From contig JAUQWW010000036.1 of NCBI GenBank assembly GCA_030834965.1, forward strand, positions 17,484 through 81,483: DNA of 64,000 bases, read 5' to 3'. The translations under genes and the position numbers were made by a program. Of this stretch, positions 1 to 9,031 are shown in pieces. This DNA comes from Gallionellaceae bacterium. Its GTDB lineage: Bacteria; Pseudomonadota; Gammaproteobacteria; Burkholderiales; Gallionellaceae. Positions within the stretch are counted from its first letter, which is position 1, and every line of letters starts with the position of its first letter. Below the pieces are notes generated by a model. That model did no database searches and had not been told where the DNA came from. It saw only the letters and a program-made list of their open reading frames with translations.

Positions 1-1
1 C

Positions 2-778
2 GGCATCATCGCCAGCACCGAGCCGGCACGCCAGGCGCTGGATGCGGCGGCGCAGAAGCTGGCCGCGAGCCTCAACGTGGATTTCCTGGAATACCGCAAC
101 ACCGCGCCTTTCCACACCGACTGGCCGGGCAAGGATCTGTACGTCACCTTTCGCAAGGCCATCGACCCGGAAGTGGAAGCCAACATGCTTGCCATCCCGC
201 GCAAGCAGCGCGCGATGGTGCGCAAGGGCATCAAGGCGGGACTCGTCAGCGAGATCGACCACAGCGTGGAGCGGTTCTTTTCCGTGTTCGCAGACAATGT
301 CCACCGTCATGGCACACCCGCGCTGCCCAAGCGCTATTTCGCGCTGCTGATGGAAATATTCGGCAGCGATTGCGAAGTGCTGACTGTGGTCAAGGACGGG
401 CAGGCCCTGAGCAGCGTGCTGAGCTTTTATTTCCGTGACGAGGTGTTGCCCTACTACGCCGGTGACACGCTGGCGGCGCGCGATGTTGCTGCCAACGATT
501 TCAAGTACTGGGAGCTGATGCGGCGCGCCTGCGAGCGCGGCATCAAGGTGTTCGATTATGGCCGCAGCAAGCGCGGCACCGGGCCATTCGACTTCAAGAA
601 AAACTGGGGCTTCGAACCGCAGCCGCTGCATTATGAATATCAGTTGCACCGCGCACAGGCCGTGCCCGACACCAATCCCTTGAACCCCAAGTACCGGCTG
701 TTCATCAAGCTGTGGCAGCATTTGCCGCTGTCTGTGGCCAATGCAATCGGCCCGCACATCGTCAAGAACCTGGGCTAG
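2..778 (+). CDS. FemAB-like XrtA/PEP-CTERM-associated protein, 5' truncated
   Basis: The reading frame is open to the left edge, so the N-terminus lies outside the window; 258 residues are visible. The C-terminal GNAT-like half typical of FemAB/BioF2-type acyltransferases is present (ending in a segment with DYGRSKRGTGPFDFKKNWGF, the conserved block of the exosortase-A-associated FemAB family). Members of this family sit immediately upstream of the XrtA glycosyltransferase and exosortase genes; their substrate is unknown, although FemAB relatives transfer amino acids from aminoacyl-tRNA. It lies 4 bp upstream of the next gene, consistent with one operon. The family assignment is fairly secure; the biochemical role is not. 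Confidence 0.85.
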   Translation, partial: GIIASTEPARQALDAAAQKLAASLNVDFLEYRNTAPFHTDWPGKDLYVTFRKAIDPEVEANMLAIPRKQRAMVRKGIKAGLVSEIDHSVERFFSVFADNVHRHGTPALPKRYFALLMEIFGSDCEVLTVVKDGQALSSVLSFYFRDEVLPYYAGDTLAARDVAANDFKYWELMRRACERGIKVFDYGRSKRGTGPFDFKKNWGFEPQPLHYEYQLHRAQAVPDTNPLNPKYRLFIKLWQHLPLSVANAIGPHIVKNLG

Positions 779-782
779 TGCG

Positions 783-2045
783 ATGCAAGACATTCTGTAC
801 CTCACACACCGCATTCCCTACCCGCCCAACAAGGGTGACAAGATCCGCTCCTGGCATCTGCTGAAGCACCTGGCGCAGCGTTATCGGGTACATCTGGGCA
901 CCTTTGTCGATGACCCGCATGACTGGCAACACGTGGATAAAGTAAAGGTATTGTGCGGAGAAACCCATTTCGCAGCCTTGCATCCGCGCAGCGCGCGACT
1001 GCGCAGCCTGGGTGCATTGGCTGGCAAGCGGCCGCTGACGCTGGACTATTATCGCAATGGCGATTTGCAGCAGTGGGTAGGCAAGGTGATGCGGGAACAA
1101 GCCATCGAGCGCGTGCTGGTATTCTCTTCCGCCATGGCCCAATTTGTGATGGAGGCCCGGCAAGCGCGACGCATCATCGACTTCGTCGACATCGATTCTG
1201 ACAAATGGCGGCAGTATGCCGAGAAAAAATCCTGGCCGATGAGCTGGCTCTACCGGCGTGAAAGCCGCACGCTGCTAAGCTATGAGCGGAAGGTCGCGCA
1301 CGAATTCGACGCATCGCTGTTCGTGTCGCAAGCCGAGGCCGATCTGTTCAAGCAACTGGCGCCGGAAAGCACGACAAGGATCGGCTTCTTCAACAACGGC
1401 GTAGATACGGAATATTTTTCTCCTGCCCATGAATATCCCAATCCTTACTCCGCAGATGAAGCGGCTATCGTATTCACCGGCGCGATGGACTACTGGCCCA
1501 ATATCGATGCAGTGCAATGGTTTGCGCAAGAAATACTGCCTCGCGTACTGGCAAGGAATCCCGATGCGCGCTTTTATATTGTCGGCTCCCGGCCTACGCC
1601 TCAGGTGCAGGCCCTCGCGTCGCTGGCTGGTGTGCGCGTGACCGGCGCGGTGCCCGACATTCGTCCCTATCTCGCGCATTCAAGGATTGCCGTGGCCCCG
1701 TTGCGCATCGCGCGCGGCATTCAGAACAAGGTGCTGGAGGCGATGGCCATGGCCAAGCCGGTGGTCGCATCCGCCCAGGCGCTGGAAGGCATTGCCGCAA
1801 ATATCGGAGAAGAAGCGCTGCTCGCACGGGACAGCAACGAATTTATCACCGCTGTTACTTCCCTACTGCAATATCCCCAGGACAACATTGGCCATGCCGC
1901 ACGGGCGCGCGTTGTGGCGGACTACACTTGGGAACACAACCTGGAACGCGTGGACGAGTTACTTGCACCGGAGGTGACATTGCGCAGCACCGCCACCGCA
2001 TCACCACCCGTTACGCTTACAACCGCCGGAGCAATGCATGAGTAA
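783..2045 (+). CDS. XrtA-system sugar transferase (Stp1-type glycosyltransferase)
   Basis: A 420-residue GT4-like glycosyltransferase of the exosortase A/PEP-CTERM locus. The N-terminus (THRIPYPPNKGDKIRSWHLL from about residue 6) is the hallmark of the family that precedes exosortase A. The C-terminal Rossmann domain has the donor-binding block GIQNKVLEAMAMAKPVVAS. The ATG at 783 is chosen over the in-frame ATG at 741 because the family starts with the short 'M-x-D-I-L-Y-L-T-H-R' segment and because 741 would overlap the FemAB gene by 38 bp. The 3' end overlaps exosortase by 8 bp. It probably adds a sugar to a lipid-linked EPS repeat; the donor and acceptor cannot be read from sequence. Confidence 0.9.
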   Translation: MQDILYLTHRIPYPPNKGDKIRSWHLLKHLAQRYRVHLGTFVDDPHDWQHVDKVKVLCGETHFAALHPRSARLRSLGALAGKRPLTLDYYRNGDLQQWVGKVMREQAIERVLVFSSAMAQFVMEARQARRIIDFVDIDSDKWRQYAEKKSWPMSWLYRRESRTLLSYERKVAHEFDASLFVSQAEADLFKQLAPESTTRIGFFNNGVDTEYFSPAHEYPNPYSADEAAIVFTGAMDYWPNIDAVQWFAQEILPRVLARNPDARFYIVGSRPTPQVQALASLAGVRVTGAVPDIRPYLAHSRIAVAPLRIARGIQNKVLEAMAMAKPVVASAQALEGIAANIGEEALLARDSNEFITAVTSLLQYPQDNIGHAARARVVADYTWEHNLERVDELLAPEVTLRSTATASPPVTLTTAGAMHE

Positions 2046-3609
2046 ACCTGCCATCCATTCTGACAGCACTGTTATTTCGCGCCACGCTCCCAACTGGAGC
2101 GCCGCCACGCTGTTCACCGTCACTGCGGTGACAACGTTGCTGCTGCTGTTCTATCAGACTTCCTTGTCCACGGTGGCAATCTGGAACCGTTCGGAAACGT
2201 TTGCACACGGCTTCCTGATTTTCCCCATCTCTGCGTATCTGATCTGGAGCCAGCGCAAGGAAATCGCGTTGCTCACGCCCCAGCCAGACCTGCGTGGCCT
2301 TCCCATTCTGCTGCTGTTCGGATTCGGCTGGCTGCTGGCCTACCTGGCACGGGTACAGGTGGTGCAGCAATACGCGCTTGTGGCGATGATACCGGTGCTG
2401 GTGTGGATCATCCTTGGTCTGCGCGTCACCCGCGCCCTCATGTTCCCGCTGGGGTTTCTGTTTTTTGCGGTACCGGTGGGTGAGTTTCTCATTCCCTACA
2501 TGATGGAATTCACCGCCGATTTCACGGTTGCCGCGCTGACACTCACCGGCATCCCGGTCTACCGCGAGGGCCTCTTCTTTACCATTTCCAGCGGGCAATG
2601 GTCGGTCGTGGAAGGATGCAGCGGCCTGCGCTACCTGATCGCCTCGCTCACCCTGGGCTGTTTGTACGCCTACCTCACATACCGCAGCACGAAGCGGCGC
2701 ATCATTTTCACGGTCCTGTCGCTGATCGTCCCGGTCATCGCCAACGGCCTGCGCGCCTACATGATCGTGATGATCGCGCACCTCTCCGACATGAAGCTGG
2801 CGCTGGGAGTCGATCACTACATCTATGGCTGGGTATTTTTCGGTCTGGTGATGCTGCTGCTGTTCTGGATTGGCTCATTCTGGCGCGAAGACCTGCCGCA
2901 TGCCGAAGGCGACAAACCTGCCGTTGCACCGCCAGTCAACGCGGCACCGATACCGGTTCGCAGCATCGCCTTGGCCACCCTTGCTGCCGTAGGCATAGCC
3001 GCCGTGTGGCCGGCGTATGCCGCATATCTGAAAAGCCAGGTTCCGCTACCCGCACCGATCAAGCTTGAAGCGCCCGCCTCCATCAATGGCTGGCAGGCAG
3101 ACCCGGCACAACTGTCTGACTGGCAGCCCGATTACAAGGGTGGCGACGCCAGCCTGATGCAGACCTATCGCAAAGGCTCCAAAGCAGTCAGCCTCTACCT
3201 TGGCTACTACCTCCATCAGCGCGAGGGTGCCCTACTCGTTACATCGACGAACGTTATCGTGCGCCAGAAACACCCCGTCTGGAACAACGTTGGCGAGTCA
3301 AAACGCGCCATCACGGCGAACAGCGAGCCGCTTCAGATCGTGCAAACCAAGCTGCGCTCCCCTGGCCAGCGGCTGCTGGTGTGGAACTGGAACCGCATCG
3401 GCGACACTTATACCGTCAGTGCGCATTTTGCCAAAGTGCTGGAAGCCAAGGCAAGATTGCTGGGGCAGCGTGACGATGCGGCGGCCATCATCCTGTCTTC
3501 ACCCTACGATGGAGACCTGGAATCCTCTGCCACCGTGCTGCAGGAATTCATCGGCGACATGCTGCCGGCCATCGAAACAAGCCTGAAACAGGCTGCAGAC
3601 AGGTCGTGA
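2038..3609 (+). CDS. xrtA: Exosortase A with fused EpsI domain
   Basis: Integral-membrane transpeptidase-like protease of 523 residues, predicted to cut and anchor PEP-CTERM proteins. About eight hydrophobic segments fill residues 20-290. The catalytic triad pattern is visible: Cys194 in VEGCSGLRYL, Arg239 in ANGLRAYMIV and His260 in VDHYIYGW. After about residue 300 a soluble domain follows that matches the EpsI family, which in other genomes is often a separate gene. The ATG at 2038 has GGAG six bases upstream and overlaps the preceding stop. The exosortase defines the locus as an XrtA type; its substrates must be encoded elsewhere, because no PEP-CTERM tail is seen in this window. Confidence 0.95.
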   Translation: MSKPAIHSDSTVISRHAPNWSAATLFTVTAVTTLLLLFYQTSLSTVAIWNRSETFAHGFLIFPISAYLIWSQRKEIALLTPQPDLRGLPILLLFGFGWLLAYLARVQVVQQYALVAMIPVLVWIILGLRVTRALMFPLGFLFFAVPVGEFLIPYMMEFTADFTVAALTLTGIPVYREGLFFTISSGQWSVVEGCSGLRYLIASLTLGCLYAYLTYRSTKRRIIFTVLSLIVPVIANGLRAYMIVMIAHLSDMKLALGVDHYIYGWVFFGLVMLLLFWIGSFWREDLPHAEGDKPAVAPPVNAAPIPVRSIALATLAAVGIAAVWPAYAAYLKSQVPLPAPIKLEAPASINGWQADPAQLSDWQPDYKGGDASLMQTYRKGSKAVSLYLGYYLHQREGALLVTSTNVIVRQKHPVWNNVGESKRAITANSEPLQIVQTKLRSPGQRLLVWNWNRIGDTYTVSAHFAKVLEAKARLLGQRDDAAAIILSSPYDGDLESSATVLQEFIGDMLPAIETSLKQAADRS

Positions 3610-4748
3610 GCATGCGCCCTCCACTCATCGCCCACGTGGTGCAGCATTTCGGCATGGGCGGACTGGAAAACGGCGTAGTCAATTTGCTCAACCACATGCC
3701 GGCAGACCGCTACCGCCACGCGGTCGTCTGCCTGGACGGATACACCGATTTTCGCCATCGTCTGCGGCGCAACGATGTGCAGTTTTTTGCTCTGCACAAA
3801 CAGCCGGGCAAAGACCCTGGACTGTATGGCAGGCTGTTCCGGCTGTTGCGCGAGCTGCACCCGGATTTGTTGCACACCCGCAACCTGTCGACGCTGGAAG
3901 GCCAGTTCGTTGCGGCGGCCGCAGGCGTGCGGGCGCGCGTGCACGGCGAGCACGGGCGCGACGTGTTCGACCTGCATGGCAAGAACGCCAAATACAACCT
4001 GCTGCGCAAAATGGCGCGGCCGCTGGTGGGCCACTACATTGCCCTGAGCAGAGATTTGGCGACCTGGCTGGAACACACGGTCGGTGTCGATGCGAAGCGC
4101 ATTGCCCAAATCTACAACGGAGTGGACAGCGTGCGATTCCATCCACGCGGGGAACAGCGCAAACCGATCGGCCCGGCCGGCTTCATGAGCGGCAATGAAC
4201 TGCTGATCGGCAGCGTCGGCCGCATGGCGGAAGTGAAAGACTACCCCAACCTGGTGCGTGCCTTCCTGCGCCTGCTGGAGTTGAGCCCCGAGGCACGCAG
4301 TCGCGCCCGCCTGGTTATCCTGGGTGAAGGCACGGCGCGCGCGGAGTGTCTGGCCTTGCTCAAGCAAGCCAATGCCGAACAGCTTGCCTGGCTGCCGGGC
4401 AGCCGCGATGACATCGCGGACCTGATGCGCCAGTTCGACGTATTCACCCTCTCGTCGCTGGGCGAAGGAATATCGAACACCATCCTGGAAGCGATGGCAT
4501 GCGGCTTGCCGGTAATCGCCACTTCCGTCGGCGGCAACACCGAACTGGTGGTAGATGGCATCACCGGCACACTGGTGCCACCAGCCGCACCGGAGGCAAT
4601 GGCACAAGCATTGCTCACGTATTTTGAGGATAATGCCCTGGCGCGCAAGCATGGGACAGCAGGCCGAGAAAAAATCGAGGCGCAATTTTCGATGGAAGCG
4701 ATGGTGCGCGGGTACATGGGTGTATATGACGCGGTGCTGGCCAGGTAA
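3606..4748 (+). CDS. XrtA-system glycosyltransferase (Stp2-type, GT4)
   Basis: A 380-residue GT4 enzyme of the family found directly after exosortase A. The N-terminal block VVQHFGMGGLENGVVNLLNH (about residues 11-30) and the C-terminal SLGEGISNTILEAMACGLPV donor-site block are diagnostic. The GTG at 3606 overlaps the xrtA stop as GTGA; an ATG two codons downstream (3612) is the alternative start and cannot be excluded. It presumably extends the EPS repeat unit at the cytoplasmic face of the membrane. It is followed by a 44-bp gap before the amidotransferase gene. Confidence 0.9.
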   Translation: MSMRPPLIAHVVQHFGMGGLENGVVNLLNHMPADRYRHAVVCLDGYTDFRHRLRRNDVQFFALHKQPGKDPGLYGRLFRLLRELHPDLLHTRNLSTLEGQFVAAAAGVRARVHGEHGRDVFDLHGKNAKYNLLRKMARPLVGHYIALSRDLATWLEHTVGVDAKRIAQIYNGVDSVRFHPRGEQRKPIGPAGFMSGNELLIGSVGRMAEVKDYPNLVRAFLRLLELSPEARSRARLVILGEGTARAECLALLKQANAEQLAWLPGSRDDIADLMRQFDVFTLSSLGEGISNTILEAMACGLPVIATSVGGNTELVVDGITGTLVPPAAPEAMAQALLTYFEDNALARKHGTAGREKIEAQFSMEAMVRGYMGVYDAVLAR

Positions 4749-4792
4749 TAACAAGAACTCAAAACACAACCAATGAACACGAATATTCAATC

Positions 4793-6688
4793 ATGTGTGG
4801 CATAGCAGGCATCTTCGACATGCAAGCGAGACGCGCCATCGACCAGGCGTTGCTCGCGCGCATGAACCAGACTCAACACCATCGCGGCCCGGACGAAACC
4901 GGATTGCACGCTGAGCGGGGAGTGGGGCTGGCGCATAAGCGGCTGTCTATCATTGATCTGTCTTCCGGGCATCAGCCTTTGTTCAACGAAGATGGCAGCG
5001 TCGTGGTGGTGTTCAACGGCGAGATATACAACTTCGTCGATCTGATCCCCGAGCTGCAGGCGCTTGGCCATGTCTTCCGCACGCGCTGCGACACCGAAGT
5101 CATCGTGCATGCATGGGAGCAATGGGGCGAAGCCTGCGTCGAGCGCTTCCGCGGCATGTTTGCCTTCGCGCTGTGGGATCGCAATAAGGAGACGCTGTTC
5201 CTCGCGCGCGACCGCCTCGGCGTGAAACCACTTTTCTATGCGCTGCTTGACGACGGCCAGCTCATTTTCGGCTCCGAGCTCAAGGTTCTGACCGCGCATC
5301 CGGCATTGCGGCGCGACATTGATCCGCTCGCGATCGAGGAATATTTCGCCTACGGCTACATACCCGAGCCGCGCACCATTTACCGGCAAGCCCTCAAGCT
5401 GCCACCCGCGCATACCCTGACCGTAACGCGCGGCCAGCCTCTGCCGCTGCCGCGTGAATACTGGGATGTTCCGTTCGAGCCGCTTGCAGCCATGACGCAA
5501 GACGAAGCACAGGAAGAACTTGTCGCCCTGCTGCGCGAATCGGTAAAAATCCGGCTGGTATCCGAAGTGCCGCTGGGCGCCTTTCTTTCCGGCGGGGTGG
5601 ACTCCAGCGCCGTCGTCGCGATGATGGCCAGCCTGTCGACCGAGCCGGTGAACACCTGCTCGATTTCCTTCGGCGACCCTGCATACAACGAATCCGAATA
5701 CGCCGCGCAGGTTGCGGCGCGCTACCATACCAATCACCGTGTGGAACAAGTCGATCCTGACGATTTCGATCTCATCGACAAGCTAGCCGCACTCTACGAT
5801 GAACCCTACGCCGACAGCTCTGCCCTCCCCACCTACCGCGTGTGCGAACTGGCGAAAAAGAATGTCACCGTTGCGCTCTCCGGCGATGGCGGCGACGAGA
5901 GCTTCGCCGGCTACCGGCGTTATCGCTGGCACATGAACGAAGAGCACATGCGCAGCATGATTCCCTCCGCCCTGCGCCGCCCAGTGTTCGGCCTGCTGGG
6001 CAGGATTTACCCAAAAGCAGACTGGGCGCCAAAAATTTTCCGCGCCAAGGCTACGCTCGAAGGCATGGCGCGCGATTCGGTGGAAGGCTATTTCCACAGC
6101 ATCTCGCTGATGAGCGACGCCATGCGCGCTCGCCTGTTCAGTCCAAGCTTCAGGAACGCGCTGCAAGGCTATCGTGCAGTGGAAGTCATGCAGCGGCACG
6201 ATGCACGCTCGCCCACGCGCGAACCGCTCGCCCGCGTGCAATACCTCGACATCAAGACCTATCTGGTCGGCGATATCCTCACCAAGGTCGATCGCGCCAG
6301 CATGGCGCACGCCCTCGAAGTGCGCGAGCCGCTGCTCGACCACAAGCTGGTGGAATGGGCCTCGCGCCTGCCTGCGTCGCTCAAACTTCAGGGCGGAGAA
6401 GGCAAGTATGTATTCAAGAAAGCGATGGAACCCTACTTGCCGAACGATATTTTGTACCGCAAGAAAATGGGCTTCGCGATACCGCTGGCAAGCTGGTTCC
6501 GCGGCCCGCTAAAAGAAAAAGTGCGAAGTGCCGTCCTGGGTCCGGTGCTGGCCCAGACCGGCTACTTCAATGCCGACTATCTGCGCGAACTGGTCGATCA
6601 GCATCAATCCGGTTTGCGCGACTACAGCACACCACTGTGGACGCTGCTGATGTTCGAATCGTTTTTGCGCAACCAGCAGACAAGCTAA
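4793..6688 (+). CDS. asnB: XrtA-system amidotransferase, asparagine-synthetase family
   Basis: A 631-residue AsnB-type enzyme. After Met1 removal the N-terminal glutaminase nucleophile Cys2 is present (MCGIAGIF), and the glutamine-binding VFNGEIYNF block is intact. The C-terminal synthetase domain carries the ATP-pyrophosphatase loop LSGGVDSSAVV near residue 265. Both half reactions therefore look functional: glutamine hydrolysis and ATP-dependent amidation of a carboxylate. In XrtA loci this family is thought to amidate a sugar carboxylate or related EPS component rather than make asparagine, but that is inference from context. The length is typical for the XrtA subfamily. Confidence 0.9.
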   Translation: MCGIAGIFDMQARRAIDQALLARMNQTQHHRGPDETGLHAERGVGLAHKRLSIIDLSSGHQPLFNEDGSVVVVFNGEIYNFVDLIPELQALGHVFRTRCDTEVIVHAWEQWGEACVERFRGMFAFALWDRNKETLFLARDRLGVKPLFYALLDDGQLIFGSELKVLTAHPALRRDIDPLAIEEYFAYGYIPEPRTIYRQALKLPPAHTLTVTRGQPLPLPREYWDVPFEPLAAMTQDEAQEELVALLRESVKIRLVSEVPLGAFLSGGVDSSAVVAMMASLSTEPVNTCSISFGDPAYNESEYAAQVAARYHTNHRVEQVDPDDFDLIDKLAALYDEPYADSSALPTYRVCELAKKNVTVALSGDGGDESFAGYRRYRWHMNEEHMRSMIPSALRRPVFGLLGRIYPKADWAPKIFRAKATLEGMARDSVEGYFHSISLMSDAMRARLFSPSFRNALQGYRAVEVMQRHDARSPTREPLARVQYLDIKTYLVGDILTKVDRASMAHALEVREPLLDHKLVEWASRLPASLKLQGGEGKYVFKKAMEPYLPNDILYRKKMGFAIPLASWFRGPLKEKVRSAVLGPVLAQTGYFNADYLRELVDQHQSGLRDYSTPLWTLLMFESFLRNQQTS

Positions 6689-6698
6689 AGCAAAAATA

Positions 6699-7919
6699 AT
6701 GAATTACCGCATCCTCCACGTCCTCGACCATTCCATCCCGCTGCACAGCGGCTACACGTTCCGCACGCTCGCGATTCTGCGCGAGCAGCGCGCGCTGGGC
6801 TGGGAGACATTTCATCTGACCAGTCCAAAGCAAATCAAGTGCGATGTACTCGAAGAAGACGTGGACGGGTTGCATTTCTACCGTACGCCCAAACCCACCA
6901 GCGCCATGAGCAAACTTCCGCTGCTCAACCAGATAGCGTCTATCGACGCGCTGACGCAGCGCCTGGATGAGGTGGTGGAGCAGGTGAAGCCGGATATTCT
7001 GCACGCGCATTCGCCGGTACTGGATGCCATCCCCGCGCTGCGCGTGGGCCGACGCAGAAACATTCCGGTGGTGTATGAAGTGCGTGCGTTCTGGGAAGAT
7101 GCCGCAGTGGACCACGGCACCACGACTGAGGGCAGTGCACGCTATCGGCTTACACGTGCGATGGAAACCTACGCCTTCAAGCATGCTGACGCCGTGACCT
7201 GCATTTGCGAAGGCCTGCGCCAGGACATCGTAGCGCGCGGCATACCTGCGAACAAAGTCACCGTGATCCCGAACGCGGTGGATATCGAAAAATTTCCCCT
7301 CGGCAGCCCCCCGGACGAAACGCTCAAGGCCAGCCTCGGGCTGGCCGGTGCGCGCGTGCTGGGTTTCATCGGCTCGTTCTACGCTTACGAGGGGCTGGAC
7401 CTCCTGCTCCGAGCGCTGCCGCAAATCCTGGTGCAGGCGCCAGATGTGCGCGTGCTGCTCGTGGGCGGAGGTCCGCAGGAGGCCAATCTCAGACAACAGG
7501 CAATAGATTTGGGAGTTGCCGACAAAGTTGTGTTCGCCGGCCGTGTGCCGCACAGCGAAGTGAACCGATATTACGACCTGGTGGATATGCTGGTCTATGC
7601 ACGCCATTCCATGCGCCTCACCGAACTGGTTACACCATTAAAACCGCTGGAAGCGATGGCCCAGGGCCAGTTGTTCGTCGCCTCTGACGTGGGCGGCCAC
7701 AAAGAACTGGTGCGTCATGGCAAAACGGGATGGCTGTTCAAGTCAGATGATGTGGAAGCACTCACCGAGGGCGTGTTATCCATGCTGAACAATCAGGATC
7801 GCTGGCCTGCAATGAAAGCCGCCGGGCGCAAATTTGTGGAAACCGAGCGCAACTGGAAGGCCTCCGTTTCGCGCTATCAAGATGTATACAGCGGCTTAGT
7901 GCAAGGAGCAAACGGATGA
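6699..7919 (+). CDS. Exosortase-A-associated glycosyltransferase (GT4)
   Basis: A 406-residue GT4 glycosyltransferase beginning MNYRILHVLDHSIPLHSGYT, a start typical of the exosortase-A-associated family. The C-terminal domain contains VTPLKPLEAMAQGQLFVASD, the nucleotide-sugar-binding E-x7-E region. The conserved VYEVRAFWEDAAVDHGTT block lies near residue 127. It starts 10 bp after the amidotransferase stop and overlaps the next gene by 4 bp, so co-transcription is likely. Sugar specificity is unknown. Confidence 0.88.
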   Translation: MNYRILHVLDHSIPLHSGYTFRTLAILREQRALGWETFHLTSPKQIKCDVLEEDVDGLHFYRTPKPTSAMSKLPLLNQIASIDALTQRLDEVVEQVKPDILHAHSPVLDAIPALRVGRRRNIPVVYEVRAFWEDAAVDHGTTTEGSARYRLTRAMETYAFKHADAVTCICEGLRQDIVARGIPANKVTVIPNAVDIEKFPLGSPPDETLKASLGLAGARVLGFIGSFYAYEGLDLLLRALPQILVQAPDVRVLLVGGGPQEANLRQQAIDLGVADKVVFAGRVPHSEVNRYYDLVDMLVYARHSMRLTELVTPLKPLEAMAQGQLFVASDVGGHKELVRHGKTGWLFKSDDVEALTEGVLSMLNNQDRWPAMKAAGRKFVETERNWKASVSRYQDVYSGLVQGANG

Positions 7920-9031
7920 TGAATGCCCCATCCATCCGCATTGCCCTGGTCGGACCGCTGCCCCCGCCTTTTGGTGGCATGGCCAACCAGACGCGCCAGC
8001 TTGCCGAACTGTTACGCAGCGAGGGCGTGGGGGTCGAGGTGGTCCGGGTCAACGCGCCCTACCGCCCCGCATGGCTGGAGCCCGTGCGCGGGGTGCGCGC
8101 GTTATTCCGCCTGCTGCCATATCTTGCACGCCTGTGGGCAGCGGCTGGCCGCAATGACCTGTTCCACATCATGGCAAATTCGGGCTGGTCTTGGCATCTC
8201 TATGCAGCCCCCGCCATCTGGATCGCCAAGCTGCGCGGCAAGGTAGTAGTGATAAATTATCGCGGCGGCGAAGCGGAGGAATTTTTTGCACGCGCCTTCG
8301 CTTGGGTCAAACCGAGCCTGAAGCGGGCCGATGCGATTATCGTGCCTTCCGGGTTCCTCGCAGAAATTTTTGGCAAGCGCGGCTTCGCCACGCACATCGT
8401 ACCCAACATCGTTAATCTGGAACGCTTCGCCGCCATCGATCCGGCGGAAAAACCCGCAGCGCCGCATATGCTGGTTGCGCGTAATCTGGAACCGCTCTAC
8501 GACAACACGACCGCCTTGCACGCTTTTGCGCGCATCCGGCAACATCATCCGGACGCGCGCCTGACCATCGCCGGTTCGGGGCCTGAACGGGCAGCGCTCG
8601 AACAGTTGGCATGTTCGCTGAACATCGCCGATGCGGTAACATTTGCCGGGCGTGTCGAGAACGCAGAAATGCCTGCGCTTTACCAGACAGTGCACATTGC
8701 CTTGAACCCCAGCCTCGCCGACAACATGCCGATTTCGATACTTGAAGCCCTGGCGAGTGGAGTGCCGGTGGTGAGCACCGATGTTGGTGGTGTGCCGTTT
8801 CTGGTGAAGCACGAGAAGACCGCACTGCTTGTGCCGCCGGCAGATGCCGACGCAATGGCCGGTGCCTGCCTGCGCATCCTCTCTGATACGCAATTCACTC
8901 AGCAGTTGATCGCAGCCGGACAGGAGTTGGTGCATGAGTTCGCCTGGAGCCAGGTACGCAGCAGGTTGTTTGAGGTTTATCACGATGCACCAAACGGTGG
9001 CACACGACTGCCCGCAGTGGAGACGCAATGA
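7916..9031 (+). CDS. Glycosyltransferase family 4
   Basis: A 371-residue GT4 protein with the acceptor-domain start RIALVGPLPPPFGGMANQTR and the donor-domain block NMPISILEALASGVPVVSTD. AAGGAG lies seven bases upstream of the ATG at 7916, supporting this start. The gene overlaps its neighbours by 4 bp at both ends (ATGA joints), which indicates translational coupling in the EPS operon. It probably adds one residue of the repeat unit. Confidence 0.88.
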   Translation: MMNAPSIRIALVGPLPPPFGGMANQTRQLAELLRSEGVGVEVVRVNAPYRPAWLEPVRGVRALFRLLPYLARLWAAAGRNDLFHIMANSGWSWHLYAAPAIWIAKLRGKVVVINYRGGEAEEFFARAFAWVKPSLKRADAIIVPSGFLAEIFGKRGFATHIVPNIVNLERFAAIDPAEKPAAPHMLVARNLEPLYDNTTALHAFARIRQHHPDARLTIAGSGPERAALEQLACSLNIADAVTFAGRVENAEMPALYQTVHIALNPSLADNMPISILEALASGVPVVSTDVGGVPFLVKHEKTALLVPPADADAMAGACLRILSDTQFTQQLIAAGQELVHEFAWSQVRSRLFEVYHDAPNGGTRLPAVETQ